Below are positions 60,395 to 64,000 of a stretch of DNA of 64,000 nucleotides, one piece after another (the first letter of the stretch is position 1; each line of letters begins with the position of its first letter). The notes under the pieces were generated by a model that had not been told where the DNA came from, ran no database searches, and worked only from the letters and a program-made list of their open reading frames with translations. Origin of the DNA: Runella rosea (GTDB taxonomy: Bacteria; Bacteroidota; Bacteroidia; Cytophagales; Spirosomataceae); assembly GCF_003325355.1 (NCBI RefSeq), contig NZ_CP030850.1, positions 682,001 to 746,000 on the forward strand, written 5' to 3'. Position numbers and translations under genes: made by a program.

Positions 60395-61678
60395 ATGCAA
60401 GATGTAACCGCCATCCAATGGCCCCTGTGGCGTAGCGTTATTTTTCGTTTTACTGCTATTTATTTAGGATTTTATCTATCTTTTCTCCAATGGATGGGCA
60501 ACTTGCCCGTCGTTTCTACCTTTACGGAACTGTACAATGAGATTGAAAAATTGTTGGTCGAGTGGGGCAATCGCACCATTTTTCACGTCAAAGATGTCCT
60601 GATTCCGATGGGCGGCAGCGGAGACACTTCCTACGGCTACGCCCAATTGTGTTTTTTTGCGTTGGTATCTATCCTCGGCACCTTGGTTTGGTCGCTTTTT
60701 GACCGTCGAAAAAACTACGACAAGGCCTATTACTGGCTGATGGTAATTTTGCGGTACTACATTGCCATGATTGCCTTTACTTATGGCTTCATCAAGGTAT
60801 TTGGCTTTCAGATGTCGTTCCCAACGCTGACCCAGTTGGCCACTCCGCTCGGTGATTTCCTGCCCATGCGGTTTTCGTGGCTTTTTATTGGTTATTCTAC
60901 CCCTTATCAATTCTTTTCGGGTGCGGCGGAGGTGCTGGTGGGCGTTCTTTTGTTGTATCGTCGCACGGCCGTTTTAGGTGCTTTTTTGGCCGCAGGGGTA
61001 TTTTTAAACGTGGCGGTTCTGAATCTTTGCTACGATATTCCGGTCAAATTGTTTTCAATACACATGTTTGTTTTCAGCAACATTCTGCTGTTGGCAGATG
61101 CCAAGCGATTGCTTAATTTTTTTGTTTTGAACAAACCCGCGCCGTCTTCTCCCTCGTTTACCTTGCCCGAAAAATGGATGAGAATTGGTCGAATTGTGCT
61201 TAAAACTGCCTTTGTCGCAATATTTGCGGTGGTGCCTTTTTATAGCATGTACCAAAGCCTCCACCAGGTCAATGTGGTATCTCCCGCAAATAAGCCCATC
61301 ACCACGGGGATGTTTGAGGTGGTCTCTTTTGAGGCTAGTGGACGAATGAACGAGGACAGCCTTCGTTGGAAAGACATTGTTTTTGAGAACTACAACGGGG
61401 GCAGCATCCTGACCACCGATACCCTTTTTCGACAGCGCTACAACCGGGCCTATTTTGCATACGTAACGGACTCGTTGAAGCAGAATATCTCGTTCAAAAA
61501 GCGTTCGGGCGATAGCCTTTCTCTGTTTACCCTTCAATATTCGATGCCCGACACGAATCAACTTTTGTTGAAAGGAAAAATCAAAAATGATTCCTTAAAA
61601 GTGGTGCTCAAACGCCGTCGTCGTAACTTTCAACTGGCCGAAAGGCAATTCCATTGGCTGTCGGAAGATAATCGGTAA
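60395..61678 (+). CDS. DoxX-like multi-pass membrane protein, large form
   Basis: The 427-residue protein has about eight hydrophobic segments in its first 260 residues, beginning WRSVIFRFTAIYLGFYLSFLQ, with TYGFIKVFGFQMSF and STPYQFFSGAAEVLVGVLLLYRRTA resembling DoxX-type helices. Residues from about 295 are a soluble beta-rich tail. Function is unknown. A weak hairpin lies between it and the previous gene (60304-60323, ccaaaaa/tttttgg). Confidence 0.75.
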   Translation: MQDVTAIQWPLWRSVIFRFTAIYLGFYLSFLQWMGNLPVVSTFTELYNEIEKLLVEWGNRTIFHVKDVLIPMGGSGDTSYGYAQLCFFALVSILGTLVWSLFDRRKNYDKAYYWLMVILRYYIAMIAFTYGFIKVFGFQMSFPTLTQLATPLGDFLPMRFSWLFIGYSTPYQFFSGAAEVLVGVLLLYRRTAVLGAFLAAGVFLNVAVLNLCYDIPVKLFSIHMFVFSNILLLADAKRLLNFFVLNKPAPSSPSFTLPEKWMRIGRIVLKTAFVAIFAVVPFYSMYQSLHQVNVVSPANKPITTGMFEVVSFEASGRMNEDSLRWKDIVFENYNGGSILTTDTLFRQRYNRAYFAYVTDSLKQNISFKKRSGDSLSLFTLQYSMPDTNQLLLKGKIKNDSLKVVLKRRRRNFQLAERQFHWLSEDNR

Positions 61679-61718
61679 TGACTTCAAACCCTTTGGGTGT
61701 TTTATTTAAATTCAGACT

Positions 61719-63071
61719 ATGAAAAACTATTTTTGCGGGTTAACTGTGTGTTTGTCAGTGATTTGTGTTTTTGGCGTGCGCGCCCAAACGCCGATTAATA
61801 TCGTTCAAGAAACAATCAAGAGCCAGGTAAAGGACCGTATTGACAACAACTATTCAGTGGGAACGGTGGTGGCTTTTTATGAAAATGGTAAAGAAACCTA
61901 CTTTACGTATGGCTACGCTAATGCGGATAAAAAGCAGGTGATTCTGCCCCAATCCGTCTTTGAAATCGGCTCCATTAGCAAAACATTTACGTCGCTACTT
62001 TTGGCGGATTTAGACCAAAAAAAGCGTATCCGCCTGGAGGATTCCGTCGATAAATACCTGCCCGATTCGGTTAAAGTTCCGTCGTTCAACGGCCGTAAAA
62101 TTACCTTTGCCGAGTTGGCGACGCATACCTCAGGCCTCCCAAGAATGCCGACGAATATTGTTCCTAAAAATCCCGAAAATCCCTACGTCGATTATGGCGT
62201 AAAAGATTTATACGCTTTTCTGACAACGTCTCAACTCGAAAATGGAATGGGGAATTATAATTATTCCAACGTGGGCGTTGGGCTGTTGGGTCACGAGCTG
62301 ACGCTGATTGCGGGGAAAAGTTATGAACAATTACTCCAAAATGTGATTTGTACCCCCCTGAAAATGACCCAAACCAGCACGTTGAATGCGTCAACTTGGC
62401 TGACGACAGGGCATGTTGACCACAAACCCGTGTCGCATTGGGATTTTGACATCATGGCGGGCGCGGGTGCAATTCGTTCCAATGCCGAAGACCTCATGCG
62501 CTACCTGAGGGCGGAGCTTGACTTGTCGGCAGATGCATTGGCCAGTGCCATGAAGCAAAGCCAACAACCGCTGCACATGGTGGATTCAACCCTAAAAATG
62601 GCGTTGGGTTGGCACATTACGGCGGTAGCCAATGACGAAATCTATTGGCACAACGGCGGAACGGGGGGCTACCGGGCGTTTGCGGGATTTAGTCATAAAA
62701 GCAATAAAGCCATCGTGATTCTAAACAATTCTACCCAGTCGGTAGATGATTTAGGGATGTATTTTTTCAACCCGTCCGTGACAATCATCCCTTCCAAAAA
62801 GCCCTTAACACTGCCAAAGCCGTCAATGCAGTCGTTTGTAGGAACGTACAAAATAGGGCCCAAACTTGAGTTGGAAATAACGCTGGAAAACAATCAACTT
62901 TTTGCTAAAATGACGGGAGAGGCCATCGTGTCCGTGTATCCAGAAACGGAAACAAAGCTGTTTTGCCGTGAAGTAAACGCCACAATTGATTTTTTTCGGG
63001 ATGATAAAGGAGAATTTGACAAACTAATATTAGACCTTAATGGGGATAAAATGCCCGCTACGCGGAAGTAA
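61719..63071 (+). CDS. Serine hydrolase, class C beta-lactamase fold, with C-terminal domain
   Basis: The 450-residue protein has a signal peptide (VCVFGVRAQ). The catalytic SxxK is in FEIGSISKTF (S85, K88), the YSN motif is in GNYNYSNVGVGLLG, and the third motif is HNGGTGGYRAF. The last 100 residues form an extra beta domain starting FVGTYKIGPKLELEIT, of the DUF3471 type. It probably hydrolyses peptidoglycan peptides or esters. It is one of two such proteins in the window (the other at 29699 is a lipoprotein). Confidence 0.9.
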   Translation: MKNYFCGLTVCLSVICVFGVRAQTPINIVQETIKSQVKDRIDNNYSVGTVVAFYENGKETYFTYGYANADKKQVILPQSVFEIGSISKTFTSLLLADLDQKKRIRLEDSVDKYLPDSVKVPSFNGRKITFAELATHTSGLPRMPTNIVPKNPENPYVDYGVKDLYAFLTTSQLENGMGNYNYSNVGVGLLGHELTLIAGKSYEQLLQNVICTPLKMTQTSTLNASTWLTTGHVDHKPVSHWDFDIMAGAGAIRSNAEDLMRYLRAELDLSADALASAMKQSQQPLHMVDSTLKMALGWHITAVANDEIYWHNGGTGGYRAFAGFSHKSNKAIVILNNSTQSVDDLGMYFFNPSVTIIPSKKPLTLPKPSMQSFVGTYKIGPKLELEITLENNQLFAKMTGEAIVSVYPETETKLFCREVNATIDFFRDDKGEFDKLILDLNGDKMPATRK

Positions 63072-63077
63072 GGAAGG

Positions 63078-63554
63078 CTATATTTTTCGGTAATGTTCGG
63101 GTGTTTCCGCAGGGTGCAATTTTTGGTACACAACCGTGCGCCAATGCATCGCATCTGCATTTTCACCCCTCGAAAACCATACCGCTTTGTCGAGCGAAAG
63201 GTAGGCGTCTTTCAATTCCTCCAGTTCATAATGAACCAATCCTTTCTTTAAGTGCACTTCCACAAGGGTGGTATCAAACGATAATGCTTCGGTAAAATCA
63301 TACAGGGCGGAGTAGAGATTGCCGTCTTCCAAATTGCACTTTCCCCGGTATTCATACGCTAAGGCAGACTTACGGTTTTCTTTTATTTTTTGGTCAAAAT
63401 AAGCGTGTGCGGCGGTATAATCGCCCGATTCAAATAGCGCAATTCCCTCCGCAAAACGCTTGCGGTCTTTGTCGATTGGGGTGTCGTGGTCGGTAAGGTA
63501 GTAATGCAGAAAAAACAGCGTTACGACAAGCGGGACAACGATGAGAGCATCCAT
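63078..63554 (-). CDS. Membrane-anchored TPR protein
   Basis: The 158-residue protein has an N-terminal hydrophobic anchor (IVVPLVVTLFFLHYYL, about 5-20) and then TPR helices: DRKRFAEGIALFESGDYTAAHAYFDQKIKEN, ALAYEYRGKCNLEDGNLYSALYDFTEAL and VEVHLKKGLVHYELEELKDAYLSLDKAV. It should project TPRs on one side of the inner membrane and bind a partner protein. It ends seven bases after the plus-strand serine hydrolase stop, so the genes are convergent with almost no gap. Confidence 0.85.
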   Translation of the reverse strand: MDALIVVPLVVTLFFLHYYLTDHDTPIDKDRKRFAEGIALFESGDYTAAHAYFDQKIKENRKSALAYEYRGKCNLEDGNLYSALYDFTEALSFDTTLVEVHLKKGLVHYELEELKDAYLSLDKAVWFSRGENADAMHWRTVVYQKLHPAETPEHYRKI

Positions 63555-63749
63555 GGTGGGTTATTTTTTCTTGAAAGAACCGTTATGTTTGAAAAACCGT
63601 TTTTGCGTCGTTTTGGTTTCTGTTGGTCGAAAATTGCCAAAAAGATGCCATTAGTCATAAAAATAAGGGTACTTGTGTGACAAATGTCGCAGACCGGGCG
63701 CTTGGGTTGGGGGATATTTGCATCATATTTACTAAATACAAATACCATT

Positions 63750-64000
63750 ATGGCACAGGAACATTTTTATGAAGTCTCGGTTGAGTGGAAAAGTGAACGC
63801 AAAGGAACGATGAGTTCGCCCGTATTGAATGATACCCTTGAAGTGGCTACTCCGCCCGAATTCCCCAAAGGCATGGTGGGCATTTGGTCGCCCGAACATT
63901 TGCTGGTAGCGGCGGTGAATAGTTGTTTAATGACCACTTTTTTGGCCATTGCCGAAAATTCAAAATTAGATTTTACCCATTTTGCATCCAAAGGTGTGGG
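63750..64000 (+). CDS. OsmC-family protein (5' part; runs off the right edge)
   Basis: From the ATG at 63750 the frame is open to the window end (83 codons). It reads MAQEHFYEVSVEWKSERKG, then FPKGMVGIWSPEHLLVAAVNSCLMTTFLAIAEN. The SPEHLLVAAVNSCL block with its peroxidatic cysteine (C62) identifies an OsmC/Ohr-like protein for hydroperoxide reduction or thiol-related defence. The second cysteine lies beyond the edge. The start follows a 195-bp gap from the TPR gene. Confidence 0.88.
   Translation, partial: MAQEHFYEVSVEWKSERKGTMSSPVLNDTLEVATPPEFPKGMVGIWSPEHLLVAAVNSCLMTTFLAIAENSKLDFTHFASKGV

Overview
The window looks like chromosomal DNA of a Bacteroidota bacterium of the Cytophagia type, plausibly a Runella- or Spirosoma-like member of Spirosomataceae; that placement is an inference from gene content. 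Supporting signs are promoter-like TTTG ... TAnnTTTG pairs with few Shine-Dalgarno sequences, a secG with a Pro/Ala-rich tail, an lptE-secG neighbourhood behind miaB and a receiver-less sigma-54 activator, a CarB that stops after the second ATP-grasp half, a CarboxypepD-plus-barrel outer membrane receptor, and a type IX secretion (T9SS) C-terminal domain. I found no rRNA, tRNA, CRISPR array, prophage or complete insertion sequence.

Layout. 1-5870 is housekeeping: the start of etfB (minus strand), a TPR protein, miaB, a sigma-54 activator, lptE, a TPR-like protein and secG, closed by a strong bidirectional terminator. 5902-9492 is a minus-strand run of seven small genes (ArsR regulator, SRPBCC, DoxX, GNAT, methyltransferase, two DUF1801 proteins) read from one promoter that carries two copies of a dyad operator. 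9696-12631 holds small membrane, DUF4105, DinB, lipocalin-like and DoxX-like genes. 12632-14216 is an AT-rich, gene-poor patch with a 69-bp tandem repeat, a MITE-like element of about 162 bp inserted into it, and an orphan lipoprotein. 14385-17213 is carB.

17541-21979 encodes two large DUF2157-type membrane proteins and a secreted glycoside-hydrolase-like protein. 22054-28153 is a MarR-controlled tripartite RND efflux operon (marR, tolC-like, membrane fusion, RND pump) with matching operator-like palindromes before marR and before the tolC-like gene. 28251-35226 is a mostly minus-strand set: acyltransferase, beta-lactamase-fold lipoprotein, small barrel protein, membrane-bound AraC regulator, an orphan NADAR protein, a bile-acid-type symporter and a TRIC-type channel. 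35574-39977 carries a TonB-receptor-like barrel protein, a DUF6454 protein and a DUF1080 protein; 40038-42584 is a P2A (calcium-type) ATPase.

42901-48892 contains an outer membrane protein, a small unknown protein, a 1284-residue SWIM/SNF2 helicase and an SGNH esterase. 48959-49575 is an AT-rich islet with a frameshifted DUF6934 gene and a 47-codon partner. 49837-52214 pairs a medium-chain dehydrogenase resembling the phosphonate-catabolism type with an organophosphate-type MFS transporter. 52254-60280 is an envelope/secretion locus: two tandem 308-residue secreted paralogues diverge from a DUF1800-DUF1501-PA14/discoidin-T9SS gene set. The right end has a DoxX-like membrane protein, a second serine hydrolase, a TPR protein and the start of an OsmC-family gene.

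The observations I consider most worth following are the MITE inserted in a tandem repeat with its empty site still readable, the arsR promoter-operator architecture, the MarR operators, the DUF1800/DUF1501/T9SS cassette, the DUF6934 pair, and the orphan NADAR protein with a C-terminal extension.
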